64,000 bases of DNA from NCBI RefSeq assembly GCF_000230995.2, contig NC_019973.1, positions 372,001 through 436,000 on the forward strand, written 5' to 3'. The notes beneath the pieces were generated by a model. It was not told the origin of the DNA. It searched no databases and saw only the letters and a list, made by a program, of their open reading frames with translations. Origin of the DNA: Mesorhizobium australicum WSM2073 (GTDB taxonomy: Bacteria; Pseudomonadota; Alphaproteobacteria; Rhizobiales; Rhizobiaceae). Below are positions 26,637-35,562 of the stretch, one piece after another; the stretch's first letter is position 1, and each line of letters starts with the position of its first letter. Both the position numbers and the translations under genes were made by a program.

Positions 26637-26837
26637 TTAATTGTTGCCGAAGAGGTTGTGGTCGGCGCCCGTCACAGGCGTCTGGGCAGCCGGCTCCGAC
26701 TTCTTGGTCGAAGCGGTGTAGGAGCTGTCGACAGTGGCCGTGGGGGTCGCGGCGTTCGAACCATAATGGTCGCTGCTAGCGAAGGCGCTGCCGGAAATAG
26801 CCAGAAGGGCGGCGGCAGTGAGAATGATCTTTTTCAT
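26637..26837 (-). CDS. DUF680-type small secreted protein, copy 1 (first in array)
   Basis: 66 residues: signal peptide MKKIILTAAALLAISGSAFA, then SSDHYGSNAATPTATVD, and the tail GADHNLFGNN. It keeps the two family landmarks (SDxYGSN after the signal peptide and D-x-NLFG at the end) while the middle differs from the other copies. CTGGAGT precedes the ATG. It is the promoter-proximal member of the array, so the promoter should lie in the AT-richer region above 26838. Confidence 0.78.
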   Translation of the reverse strand: MKKIILTAAALLAISGSAFASSDHYGSNAATPTATVDSSYTASTKKSEPAAQTPVTGADHNLFGNN

Positions 26838-27344
26838 TTTTGTACTCCAGTATTTTTCCCGTCCGTCTAGCGGCGTGTCTTGGGATTAAATCGCGTCGTT
26901 CGGACAGCCCCGATGTGGGAGAGCCCCCTTGCCGTTTCCAATCACGAAGTTGTTCAGCGTGGACCATGACTCCACCACTTGAAATTGTACCAACGCCTTC
27001 TACATGTCTCATTTTTCCATTTGATATCAAACAGTTGTCTAAGGTCACGACCCGATCACCAACTGTGTCGGAAGGCTGGGCGTTCACACCGTCCTGCACG
27101 CACCGTCAACAGAAACGAACCGTTCGGTTCGATTTTAGACTCTGCTAATAGTCACTTTTCGAAACCATTAACCCTTTTCCGGCCCGGCTGAGGGTCGAAA
27201 ACGGTGCCCGCGCGCCTGGCGAGAAAAGGCGATTCCCCCGCTGCAACCGCGCCGGGACGATCCCGCGTATGTGTCGCGCCGCATGGATGCGATGTCGCTT
27301 TCGTGCCGATGTCGCAAACCCTGTCGTGATTAGATCGAGCGATC
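26838..27344. other. About 500 bases without a credible gene
   Basis: Between the start of the DUF680 array and the cobalamin riboswitch. Base composition is lower in GC than the neighbours. It should contain the minus-strand promoter of the array and the plus-strand promoter of the riboswitch transcript, but no convincing -35/-10 pair stands out. Open frames here have no recognisable domain and poor codon use. Confidence 0.5.
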
Positions 27345-27527
27345 TCAGGTGCCGCTGCGTGACGACGGAGCGGAGAATTGGGAAGCCGGTCAGATTCCGG
27401 CGCTGCCCCCGCAACGGTGGTGGAGTTCAAGTCGCAACGGGAGACCACTGGGCGAAAGCCTGGGAAGGTGTCGCGATGGTCCGCCAGGACAACTCCAGAG
27501 CCCGGAAACCAGCCCGAGATCGCTAGA
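27345..27527 (+). promoter_or_regulatory. Cobalamin (B12) riboswitch
   Basis: The conserved B12-riboswitch blocks appear in order: GGTGCC (27348), GGGAAGCCGGT (about 27380), the B12-box core GCTGCCCCCGCAAC (27402-27415), ACCACTGGG (about 27444), AAGCCTGGGAAGG (about 27456) and GAGCCCGGAAACC (about 27498). It lies 118 bases upstream of the Rieske oxygenase start on the same strand. Such switches usually lower expression when adenosylcobalamin is abundant. Exact ends are approximate. Confidence 0.92.
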
Positions 27528-27644
27528 ACTCGACTGATCGCGGTGGGCGGTCAAGGGGCGGATGGTGTTGTCCGGCTTTCGCCGGCTTGCGCCCAGTCCT
27601 TCCTCCATCACCACCAGTTCAGTCCTTGAAAATGAGGACAGGAC

Positions 27645-28891
<1,247 letters not shown>

Positions 28892-28959
28892 CGCATGTCG
28901 GCCAAAACTGTGCAGCGGCTTTGGGATCACGACACGCCCAAAATGAAAGGTATGCAGGG

Positions 28960-30069
28960 ATGAACGCCATGACTGATCTTGGCCTCTATCGCCACCTCGA
29001 CCAGATGGCGCCGTGGAACGACAGGCTGCAGGTGCTGGAAGTAACCGGCGTCAGCGACGAGGCGCCCGACGTCAAGACCTTCACCTTCCGCTCCGACAAC
29101 CAGACCTGGTTCCGCTACAAGCCGGGCCAGTTCGTCACGCTGGAATTGCCGACACCGGACGGCCCGCTGATGCGCACCTACACGCTGTCGTCATCGCCGT
29201 CACGGCCATTCTCGATCGCGGTGACGGTGAAGGCGCAGGCGGGCAGCGTCGGCACGCGCTGGATGTTCGATCACCTGACGCCCGGCTCGCACGTCAAGGC
29301 CTATGGACCGGGCGGCGACTTTTCGCTGCACAGCCACCCGGCGGCGAAATACCTGTTCATCTCGGCCGGTTCGGGCGTGACGCCGATGATGTCGATGCTG
29401 CGCTGGCTGAACGACTGCGCGCCGTGGACCGATGTCGGCTTCGTCAATTGCGCACGGCGTCCGGAAGAGATCATCTTTCGCAAGGAACTCGAACTGCTCG
29501 GCGGCCATATGCCGGGGCTGTCGCTCGGCTTCATGATCGAGGAGCGGTCGAGCCGCGAGGGCTGGTACGGCCATATGGGCCGCATCGACGCCATCCGACT
29601 GCCGCTCCTGGCGCCCGATTTCCGCGAACGCGAAATCTTCTGCTGCGGCCCCGACCCTTTCATGCGCGCCGTGCGCGGCATGCTGGAGGCCGCCGGTTTC
29701 GACATGGCAAAATACCATCAGGAGAGCTTTGCCGCGCCGGCGGCGGAGGAAATCCCGGCGCCGTTTGCCTCGCCGGCTGAAGACGGCGCGGCGATTTGCG
29801 TCCAAGCCGCGACGCCGATCCGCTTCGCGCTTTCGGATGTCGACGCCGATTGTGTCGCCGGCCAGACCGTGCTGCAGACGGCGCGCGCCTCGGGTGTGCG
29901 AATACCGGCCGCCTGCGAATTCGGCCTGTGCGGAACTTGCAAAGTGAAGAAAGTCTCCGGCAGCGTCGAGATGAGCCACAATGGCGGCATCCTCGATCAT
30001 GAGATCGATGATGGCTTCATCCTGGCCTGTTGTTCCAAGCCATTGTCGCCGCTTGAAATCGAGGCTTGA
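28960..30069 (+). CDS. gbcB: GbcB-like NAD(P)H reductase with C-terminal 2Fe-2S ferredoxin
   Basis: 369 residues from ATG 28960 with AAAGG nine bases upstream. N-terminal ferredoxin-reductase FAD domain (~20-125: YKPGQFVTLELP, MRTYTLSSSP), NAD-binding domain (~130-255: FISAGSGVTPMMSML, CCGPDPFMRAV), and a plant-type 2Fe-2S domain at the end with Cys in CEFGLCGTCK and ACC (~325-360). It passes electrons from NAD(P)H to the Rieske oxygenase encoded just upstream. It shares the riboswitch-controlled transcript. Intact, unlike its partner. Confidence 0.88.
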   Translation: MNAMTDLGLYRHLDQMAPWNDRLQVLEVTGVSDEAPDVKTFTFRSDNQTWFRYKPGQFVTLELPTPDGPLMRTYTLSSSPSRPFSIAVTVKAQAGSVGTRWMFDHLTPGSHVKAYGPGGDFSLHSHPAAKYLFISAGSGVTPMMSMLRWLNDCAPWTDVGFVNCARRPEEIIFRKELELLGGHMPGLSLGFMIEERSSREGWYGHMGRIDAIRLPLLAPDFREREIFCCGPDPFMRAVRGMLEAAGFDMAKYHQESFAAPAAEEIPAPFASPAEDGAAICVQAATPIRFALSDVDADCVAGQTVLQTARASGVRIPAACEFGLCGTCKVKKVSGSVEMSHNGGILDHEIDDGFILACCSKPLSPLEIEA

Positions 30070-30210
30070 TCCGCCCGGCTTTCGACTGAACCCGGAAATG
30101 GTCCCGCGTTGCCGGCAAAGGTTACCTTGCCAAGGAAGACCTGAAAGTTTACAGGCGTTGTTGGTGGAAGCGGTCCTGCTGGCGGGCAGGAAATGCAGGA
30201 CGGGGCAACA

Positions 30211-30642
30211 ATGACGCATGACTCCCACGCCTATGCGGTAGCGAGCCGGGATATCGTTTTCGAATCTTTCGATGGCGAGGCCGTGGTGCTCAATCTTGCC
30301 AATGGCAAATATTTCGGCTTTTCCGATTCCGGCAGCAAGGTATGGCAGGCGCTTTCATCCGGCGCGGACGCCCAGGCTCTGGTCGGGCTGAGCGCCGGCG
30401 GCTCGACAATAGGCCAGGCCGAACTCGAACGCTTCATATCGCAATTGGTCGAATTGGGTTTGCTGGTGCGCTTGGACGCGGCGGCGCAGCCTTTGCCGGG
30501 CGATTTGCCTGCCGAGCTTGCCGCCACGAACGAGCCGCTCAATGTGAGCATTCACGACGACCTCGCCGACCTGATCGTCGTTGATCCCATCCACGAGGTC
30601 GAGGAACCTCTCGGCTGGCCGGCGGTCAAGCAGGCTTCCTGA
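30211..30642 (+). CDS. PqqD-family peptide chaperone-like protein (HPr-rel-A type)
   Basis: 143 residues from ATG 30211, or 149 from ATG 30193; the former has GACGGGG six bases upstream and is preferred. Residues ~8-85 form a PqqD/RRE winged helix: SRDIVFESFDGEAVVLNLAN, GKYFGFSDSGSKVWQAL, ERFISQLVELGLLVRL. PqqD domains bind leader peptides of ribosomal peptide products and present them to modifying enzymes. The ~55-residue C-terminal tail is acidic with no known match. It begins a five-gene run with the HprK-related kinase; no radical-SAM enzyme or obvious precursor is nearby. Function therefore inferred only at domain level. Confidence 0.8.
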   Translation: MTHDSHAYAVASRDIVFESFDGEAVVLNLANGKYFGFSDSGSKVWQALSSGADAQALVGLSAGGSTIGQAELERFISQLVELGLLVRLDAAAQPLPGDLPAELAATNEPLNVSIHDDLADLIVVDPIHEVEEPLGWPAVKQAS

Positions 30643-30674
30643 CGGGGCGGCCGCAGCGTGATGGAAGGCGATTG

Positions 30675-31724
30675 ATGCCGCGCGTCACGCTCGAAACCTT
30701 GCCGGATTACGCCAGGTATCTCATCGCCGCCGCTGAAGGCGCGGCCGCGTGCTATCCGACCATGCGAAAGGTTCGCCTGCCCTGGCTTGAACTGACCGTG
30801 CATCTCGGTCACGGCGTGCTTGCCGATGCATTGGGCCATGCTTTTGTCGAGCCCGGGCATGACCAGCCGGCACCGTCCACGGGTCGCATCTTCATCGCGC
30901 ATCCCGGCGTTGACGGCATCCCGGAGCCGGCGCACTGGGGCGATGCCCATTTCACCGAGCACGGTTTTGCCAAACGGCTCGCCGAAGCCGGTTTGCGCGG
31001 GCACCATTTCCACGACCTGGATTTCTGGCAGGTCTACGATCCGCACCGCCGCGTCGGCGTGCAGCTGATGGCCTCGGCCGATGCCTTTCCGCCCTGGGAG
31101 CCGGGAGCACCGCTGCGCGCCTTCCTGCACTGGGAATATGCCGCGCGCGGCATGCGGCTGACGCATGCCGGCACGCTTGGCATCGACGGCAACGGTATTC
31201 TGCTTGCCGGCTCGGGCGGGGCCGGGAAATCGGGGACCGTCGCCGCCGGCCTGCTTAACGGGCTCGACAGTGTCGGCGACGACTATGTGCTGATCGATCT
31301 CACCGACGGCGTGACCGCGCGCCCCCTTTTTTCGACGTTGAAGCAGGACACGGAAGGTTTCGCCCGGCTTGGCCTGCGGCAGCGGCTAACGGCGCAAGGC
31401 CCGCTGAACTGGCAAGGCAAGCACACGTTCCATATTCATGATATCGCGCCTCGGCCGGTGCCCGCCATGCTGGACATCGTCGCGCTGGTGGTGCCACATA
31501 TCAGCGGAGGCGGAGCAAGTTCGATTATGCCGGTGTCGCGCAGGGATGCCATGATTGCCTTGGCGCCGTCCGGCATCGCCCAGATGCCGGGCGAGCGCGA
31601 AAGCGGCTTTCGCTTCTTCAGCGAATTGACGCGCCACCTGCCGTGCTTCCGTTTGTCCCTCGGCATCGACCCGGCAGAGATCGCCCGCACGATCGAGGAT
31701 TTCCTGACACGAGGCGCCCGGTGA
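30675..31724 (+). CDS. HprK-related kinase A
   Basis: 349 residues from ATG 30675 with GGAAGG upstream. The N-terminal ~150 residues have no known domain. Residues ~165-300 contain an HPr-kinase-like P-loop fold: LAGSGGAGKSGTVAAGL (Walker A ~177-193), then VGDDYVLIDL, which corresponds to the Asp-Asp segment following the P-loop in HprK. It would be an ATP-dependent kinase acting on an unknown protein or small molecule; it is not the HPr kinase of the PTS, which is encoded separately at 45321. It lies 32 bases after the PqqD-like gene and its stop overlaps the next start (GTGA). Confidence 0.8.
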   Translation: MPRVTLETLPDYARYLIAAAEGAAACYPTMRKVRLPWLELTVHLGHGVLADALGHAFVEPGHDQPAPSTGRIFIAHPGVDGIPEPAHWGDAHFTEHGFAKRLAEAGLRGHHFHDLDFWQVYDPHRRVGVQLMASADAFPPWEPGAPLRAFLHWEYAARGMRLTHAGTLGIDGNGILLAGSGGAGKSGTVAAGLLNGLDSVGDDYVLIDLTDGVTARPLFSTLKQDTEGFARLGLRQRLTAQGPLNWQGKHTFHIHDIAPRPVPAMLDIVALVVPHISGGGASSIMPVSRRDAMIALAPSGIAQMPGERESGFRFFSELTRHLPCFRLSLGIDPAEIARTIEDFLTRGAR

Positions 31725-32473
31725 AGCTCAGCGTGATCATGCCTGTGTACAATCGCGAGCGCTATGTCGTCTCGGCGCTGCGCTCGCTCGTGCGGCAGCA
31801 AGATGCCGCCGATCTCGACATCATCGTGATCGACGACGGCTCGACCGACGGGTCGCCGGAGGCCGTGCGTTCGATGATGGCCGAGAACCCCTGCATTCGT
31901 CTTTTCCGGCAAGAGAACATGGGCGTGACCCGGGCTCGCAACGCTGGTCTCAGACTGCTCACGCCGGAAACGGAGCTCGTGTCGTTCCTCGATTCGGATG
32001 ATGTCTCGCCTGCGGGACGATTCAAGGCCGATATTGCATGCTTTGACGCCGACCCCGCTCTGGAGCTTACCTATTCCCTGATGATGATGGTCGAACACAT
32101 CGACGACGATCTGCTGGAACCCTGCCCCGGCAGCCATTTCATGACCGTGCGGGGAATTCATCTGTCGTCGGGCATTTTCTCGCGTAAGCTCATCGAACGG
32201 ATCGGCGGCTTCGATGAGGCCTTCGGCCAGGCCGAAGACACAGACTACCTGCTGCGCACCTTTGAAAGCGGCCCCAGATTCGTCCTGCCGGATACCGTAT
32301 CGCTTTACTACCGACGTCATCCCGGCAACATGACGAAGCAGGTCGACACATCCCTTCGGGAATTCTTGCGGGCCATCCACAAATCGATGAAACGGCGCAA
32401 GGCCGACCCTTCACTGCGCGGGATCGAAGGCATATTCGATGTCAAAGAACTCGCCAACTGGCGCTTCATGTAG
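31721..32473 (+). CDS. Family 2 glycosyltransferase A
   Basis: 250 residues from GTG 31721, overlapping the kinase stop. GT-A fold: LSVIMPVYNRERYVVSALRS at the N-terminus, VIDDGSTDGS (~37-46), the metal-binding DxD in FLDSDDV (~90), and the acceptor-site GGFDEAFGQAEDTDYLLR (~165-182). No membrane helix, so it is cytoplasmic or peripheral. It should transfer a sugar from an NDP-sugar to an unknown acceptor. Translationally coupled to the kinase upstream and overlapping the next glycosyltransferase gene. Confidence 0.88.
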   Translation: MKLSVIMPVYNRERYVVSALRSLVRQQDAADLDIIVIDDGSTDGSPEAVRSMMAENPCIRLFRQENMGVTRARNAGLRLLTPETELVSFLDSDDVSPAGRFKADIACFDADPALELTYSLMMMVEHIDDDLLEPCPGSHFMTVRGIHLSSGIFSRKLIERIGGFDEAFGQAEDTDYLLRTFESGPRFVLPDTVSLYYRRHPGNMTKQVDTSLREFLRAIHKSMKRRKADPSLRGIEGIFDVKELANWRFM

Positions 32474-33152
32474 CATGCGGAGCTATGGCGTCGTCATACC
32501 GGCCTTCAACGCCAGCGGCACCATCGCCGAGACGCTGCGATCGGTCGCGGCGCAGACAGTGCGGCCTGAGCTGGTGGTGATCGTCGACGATGGATCCAGC
32601 GACGATCTCGCGGCGGCGATCGGCGGAACGGACCTGCCGCTGCAATTGCTGCGCCAGGCAAATGCCGGACCTGGGAGCGCCACGACAAGGGGCATCGCCG
32701 CCTTGTCGACGCCGCTCATTGCAACACTCGATGCCGACGATCTGTGGCTGCCGAGCAAGGCCGAAACACAGCTCGCGCATCTCGAAAGGCATCCCGCAAC
32801 GTCGGGCGTTTTTTGCCATTTGCGAAACTTCCGCAATGACCGGCCCGATGCACCCGAGGACGCGATCGTACCCGGTTGGTCGCGGACCACGATGCTGATC
32901 CGGCGCGAGGCCGCCGAGACCGTCGGACCAATCGTCGATCCGCCGGGCGGCCGCGGCGAAATGATCGACTGGATCGCGCGGGCACGCGAGACGGGCCTTG
33001 CCCTCGACATGGTGGAAGAGGTGCTGGCGCTGCGCCGCATCAGGCCCGGCAGCCTGTCCTATGGCCGCGATGCGGCGCGCGACCGCGGCTATCTCGAAGT
33101 GGCGCGGCTCGCCATGCTGCGACGGGCCCGGAACAAGGCCGGCGCGGGCTGA
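32439..33152 (+). CDS. Family 2 glycosyltransferase B
   Basis: 237 residues from ATG 32439 (GAAGG eight bases upstream; overlaps the previous gene by 35 bases) or 225 from ATG 32475. GT-A motifs: YGVVIPAFNASGTIAETLRS, VIVDDGSSDDLA, and DxD in ATLDADDLWLPSKAE. The acceptor region is shorter than in glycosyltransferase A. It ends in a basic tail RRARNKAGAG. The stop overlaps the ATG of the nucleotidyltransferase gene. Donor and acceptor unknown. Confidence 0.85.
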   Translation: MSKNSPTGASCSMRSYGVVIPAFNASGTIAETLRSVAAQTVRPELVVIVDDGSSDDLAAAIGGTDLPLQLLRQANAGPGSATTRGIAALSTPLIATLDADDLWLPSKAETQLAHLERHPATSGVFCHLRNFRNDRPDAPEDAIVPGWSRTTMLIRREAAETVGPIVDPPGGRGEMIDWIARARETGLALDMVEEVLALRRIRPGSLSYGRDAARDRGYLEVARLAMLRRARNKAGAG

Positions 33153-34636
33153 TGGCGGGCATTCGCCGCATCAGCCGACGTTTCCCGGACTATGGCTGGT
33201 CCTGGCCGACGGGCGGGCTCGACCAACTGCTCAAGGCCGCCCTTCTTGCCGATGAGGGCGCGGCTGCCGGTTGCGCCTTGCAGTGGCTAAGCGCGAACGA
33301 CATCGACCTCGTCTCCTTCAGGGAACACCGGCTGCTGGCCGCGATCTGCGACCGGTTCGGCCGGAAATTGGCCGGCCATTCCGCGTATCCGCGCCTTGTC
33401 GGCCTGCAAAAGATGCTGTGGACCAAGTCGCGCATGGCGATGCGCGAGGCCGAACCGACGCTGCAGGCGATGACGGATTCCGGCTGCCTGGTGATGCTGA
33501 TCAAGGGTGCCAGCCGCATTGCCTTGAACGCCTCGGCGCAGCGTGGCCGGGTGGCGCACGACATCGACATATTGGTGCGGCCGCAGGACATGCCGGCGGC
33601 GTTCGGCGTGCTGCGCGACGGCGACTGGCAGATCGCCACCGGGGTGAGTCCCCAATATCTGAGGACAAGGCTGGCGTCGCTGCGCTCGATGAATTTTTTC
33701 AAGGGCAGTTATGGCGATATCGACCTGCACCAGCTTGCCTATGACGGTTCGCAGCAAAGCGACGAGGATGACCAGGCGATCTGGCGGCGCGCGGCGGCGG
33801 CCGAATTCAGCGGTGTCGGTGTGCTGGTGCCGTCGCCGGCGGACCGCGTCGCGCTCGCCATCGCGCATGGCGGGCTCGATGCCCACACCCACAGCGATTG
33901 GCTGGTCGATTGCGCGGTGGCCATTCGCGCCGGCGGCGTCGACTGGGACGTGTTCCTCGATGTCGTCGCCAGGCGTGGCCTTGCCGTTGCCGCGGCGGTG
34001 GCGCTTTCCTACCTTGCGCTCGATGTTGGCGTGACGGTGCCTGACAAGGTGCTGGCGCGCGTGCTGGAGATGGCCGACCGCACCGGCCTTGCACGCTGGT
34101 CGGCGGTGCTGCAGGCCAAGCCGCGAACCGACTTCGGCAGGCTGACCTGGCTGTCGCGCGGCTTCGCCAAGCAGTTGCGGCTGAGACGCAAGAGCGGTCG
34201 GCTGCGGCAGGAGCCGCCCGCCAAGGCATGGCGCGGCAGAGCATGGCGCGGCAGGCAGGCACCTCGCGAGCCGCTGGAAGGACAGTCGCCCCTGGCCTTC
34301 TCGCAGACCATACCGTGCCCTGCGACGGCAGGGGAGATGATGCTGGACATCACGATCAGGATCAGCGTCCCGCCGGTCCGGCGCCGCATCGAAATGGAGA
34401 TCAATGTGGGCGACGACCACGTCGCGCGTCTGCGTGCGATGGCCATCAGCCGGTCTGGTGGAGAGCGGGTGCTGTGCTTTCGCGGCAAGGTTACGTTCGA
34501 TGGCCGACAGCATGCCCTGACGCTGGAAGCGCGGCCGTCCCGGCAGTTCCGCCAATGGGACGATCAGGCGACGGTCGCCGCCTACGGCGCTTTGCCTTTC
34601 CATCTGGTCTCGGCGATTTTTTCACCGCTGCGCTGA
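33152..34636 (+). CDS. Large nucleotidyltransferase-family protein (NTP_transf_5 type)
   Basis: 494 residues from ATG 33152, overlapping the previous stop. The N-terminal ~340 residues match the NTP_transf_5 family: LIKGASRIALNAS, then DIDILVRPQDM (the D-x-D of a pol-beta-like transferase), YGDIDLHQLAYD, and SPADRVALAIAHGGLDAH. The C-terminal ~100 residues are a separate segment (ITIRISVPPVRRRIEMEINV) of unknown fold. Members of this family occur next to lasso-peptide and other peptide-modification genes. It would move a nucleotide or sugar-phosphate group, substrate unknown. Last gene of the cluster. Confidence 0.78.
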   Translation: MAGIRRISRRFPDYGWSWPTGGLDQLLKAALLADEGAAAGCALQWLSANDIDLVSFREHRLLAAICDRFGRKLAGHSAYPRLVGLQKMLWTKSRMAMREAEPTLQAMTDSGCLVMLIKGASRIALNASAQRGRVAHDIDILVRPQDMPAAFGVLRDGDWQIATGVSPQYLRTRLASLRSMNFFKGSYGDIDLHQLAYDGSQQSDEDDQAIWRRAAAAEFSGVGVLVPSPADRVALAIAHGGLDAHTHSDWLVDCAVAIRAGGVDWDVFLDVVARRGLAVAAAVALSYLALDVGVTVPDKVLARVLEMADRTGLARWSAVLQAKPRTDFGRLTWLSRGFAKQLRLRRKSGRLRQEPPAKAWRGRAWRGRQAPREPLEGQSPLAFSQTIPCPATAGEMMLDITIRISVPPVRRRIEMEINVGDDHVARLRAMAISRSGGERVLCFRGKVTFDGRQHALTLEARPSRQFRQWDDQATVAAYGALPFHLVSAIFSPLR

Positions 34637-34695
34637 ACTGAACTATCGCTGGTCGCCCAAAGGTCGGCGGCGCCGTGCGGGGCGCGAACCCTCGC

Positions 34696-35337
34696 CTATA
34701 CGGCGCCCTCGTCGGGCTTCGTCACCCGCCGCAACGTCAGATTGATCCTGCCGCCATTCTTGAGCAGCGCCGAGGTCGAAGGGTAGATGCGGTCGACGCC
34801 ATGGAAGGCAAGACGGCCCTCGCCGCCAAGCACGACGACATCGCCGCTTTTGAGCCTGAACGATTTGGTGGCGCCATCGCGGGTAGTCTGGCCGACCCTG
34901 AACAGGCAATCGTCACCCAGCGAGACGGAGACGACGGGTGCTGAGAAATCGGCCTCGTCGCGATCCTGATGCAGGCCCATCTTCGCTTCCGGCGTGTAGA
35001 AATTGATCAGGCAGGCCTGCGGTGGATTGGGATAGCCCGACACCTGCCGCCACAGGTCGAGCAGACTGTCGGGGATAGGCGGCCACGGCTCTCCGGTCAG
35101 CGGATGCGTCGGCTGGTAGCGATAGCCGCGTTCCTTGTCGGTGACCCAGCCGAGAGGGCCGCAATTGGTCATGCGCACGCTCATCTCCTTGCCGGTCCGA
35201 GGCATGGCCGGCACGAACAGCGGCGCCTGCTGGACAATGCTTCTCACCTCCTCGACCAGCGTCTCCTGGACGGCGCGGGACAGATGGGCCGGCATGTGAC
35301 GGATGCCTTTGGGCAGAACGAGCATGGGTTGGCTCAT
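34696..35337 (-). CDS. alkB: Alpha-ketoglutarate-dependent DNA repair dioxygenase
   Basis: 213 residues, close to E. coli AlkB length. Fe(II) ligands are visible in GLHQDRDEADF (His-x-Asp) and AFHGVDRIYP (His), and the 2-oxoglutarate-binding Arg in GRINLTLRRV. LINFYTPEAKMGLHQD and SLGDDCLFRVG are typical AlkB blocks. It removes methyl groups from 1-methyladenine and 3-methylcytosine in DNA. ATG 35337 is chosen over longer frames that lack family similarity. It is divergent from the TonB receptor gene. Confidence 0.93.
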   Translation of the reverse strand: MSQPMLVLPKGIRHMPAHLSRAVQETLVEEVRSIVQQAPLFVPAMPRTGKEMSVRMTNCGPLGWVTDKERGYRYQPTHPLTGEPWPPIPDSLLDLWRQVSGYPNPPQACLINFYTPEAKMGLHQDRDEADFSAPVVSVSLGDDCLFRVGQTTRDGATKSFRLKSGDVVVLGGEGRLAFHGVDRIYPSTSALLKNGGRINLTLRRVTKPDEGAV

Positions 35338-35463
35338 GTGAATGGTTCGGAGCCTCAGCATGCCACCGCCAGACGAAAACGGCGACCCGAAAGCGGTCGT
35401 GGTTTTTACGAGCGATGGCCGCAGCGAATTCGTCTTGGCCAAATGGCGGTTGACGAACAAAGA

Positions 35464-35478
35464 TGACTAACATAGTCA
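35464..35478. promoter_or_regulatory. Candidate iron-responsive operator (RirA IRO box)
   Basis: TGACTAACATAGTCA is a perfect inverted repeat (TGACTA, ACA, TAGTCA) and matches exactly the rhizobial IRO consensus TGA-N9-TCA bound by the iron regulator RirA. It lies 85 bases upstream of the siderophore-receptor start, and TTGACG occurs just before it at 35448-35453. Confidence 0.7.
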
Positions 35479-35562
35479 AGATTTAGAACCGGACCGGTTG
35501 ACGCAAGAATTTTCAGCTTCCGCGTCCAGAGAAGCCGCGGGCAGCCAACGAGAGCGAGGGAT

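Noticed and set aside
26776..27099. Minus-strand open frame upstream of the DUF680 array
   Set aside because: It overlaps the first DUF680 gene in another frame, has no family similarity and no ribosome site; the true signal-peptide gene starts at 26837.
27269..27629. Several 60-90-codon open frames between 27.2 and 27.6 kb
   Set aside because: They run through the conserved cobalamin riboswitch blocks, which explain this sequence better than coding.
32876..33151. Upstream extension of the nucleotidyltransferase gene by ~90 codons
   Set aside because: The extension is an out-of-frame reading of glycosyltransferase B with Arg-rich translation; ATG 33152 overlaps the preceding stop and fits the family.
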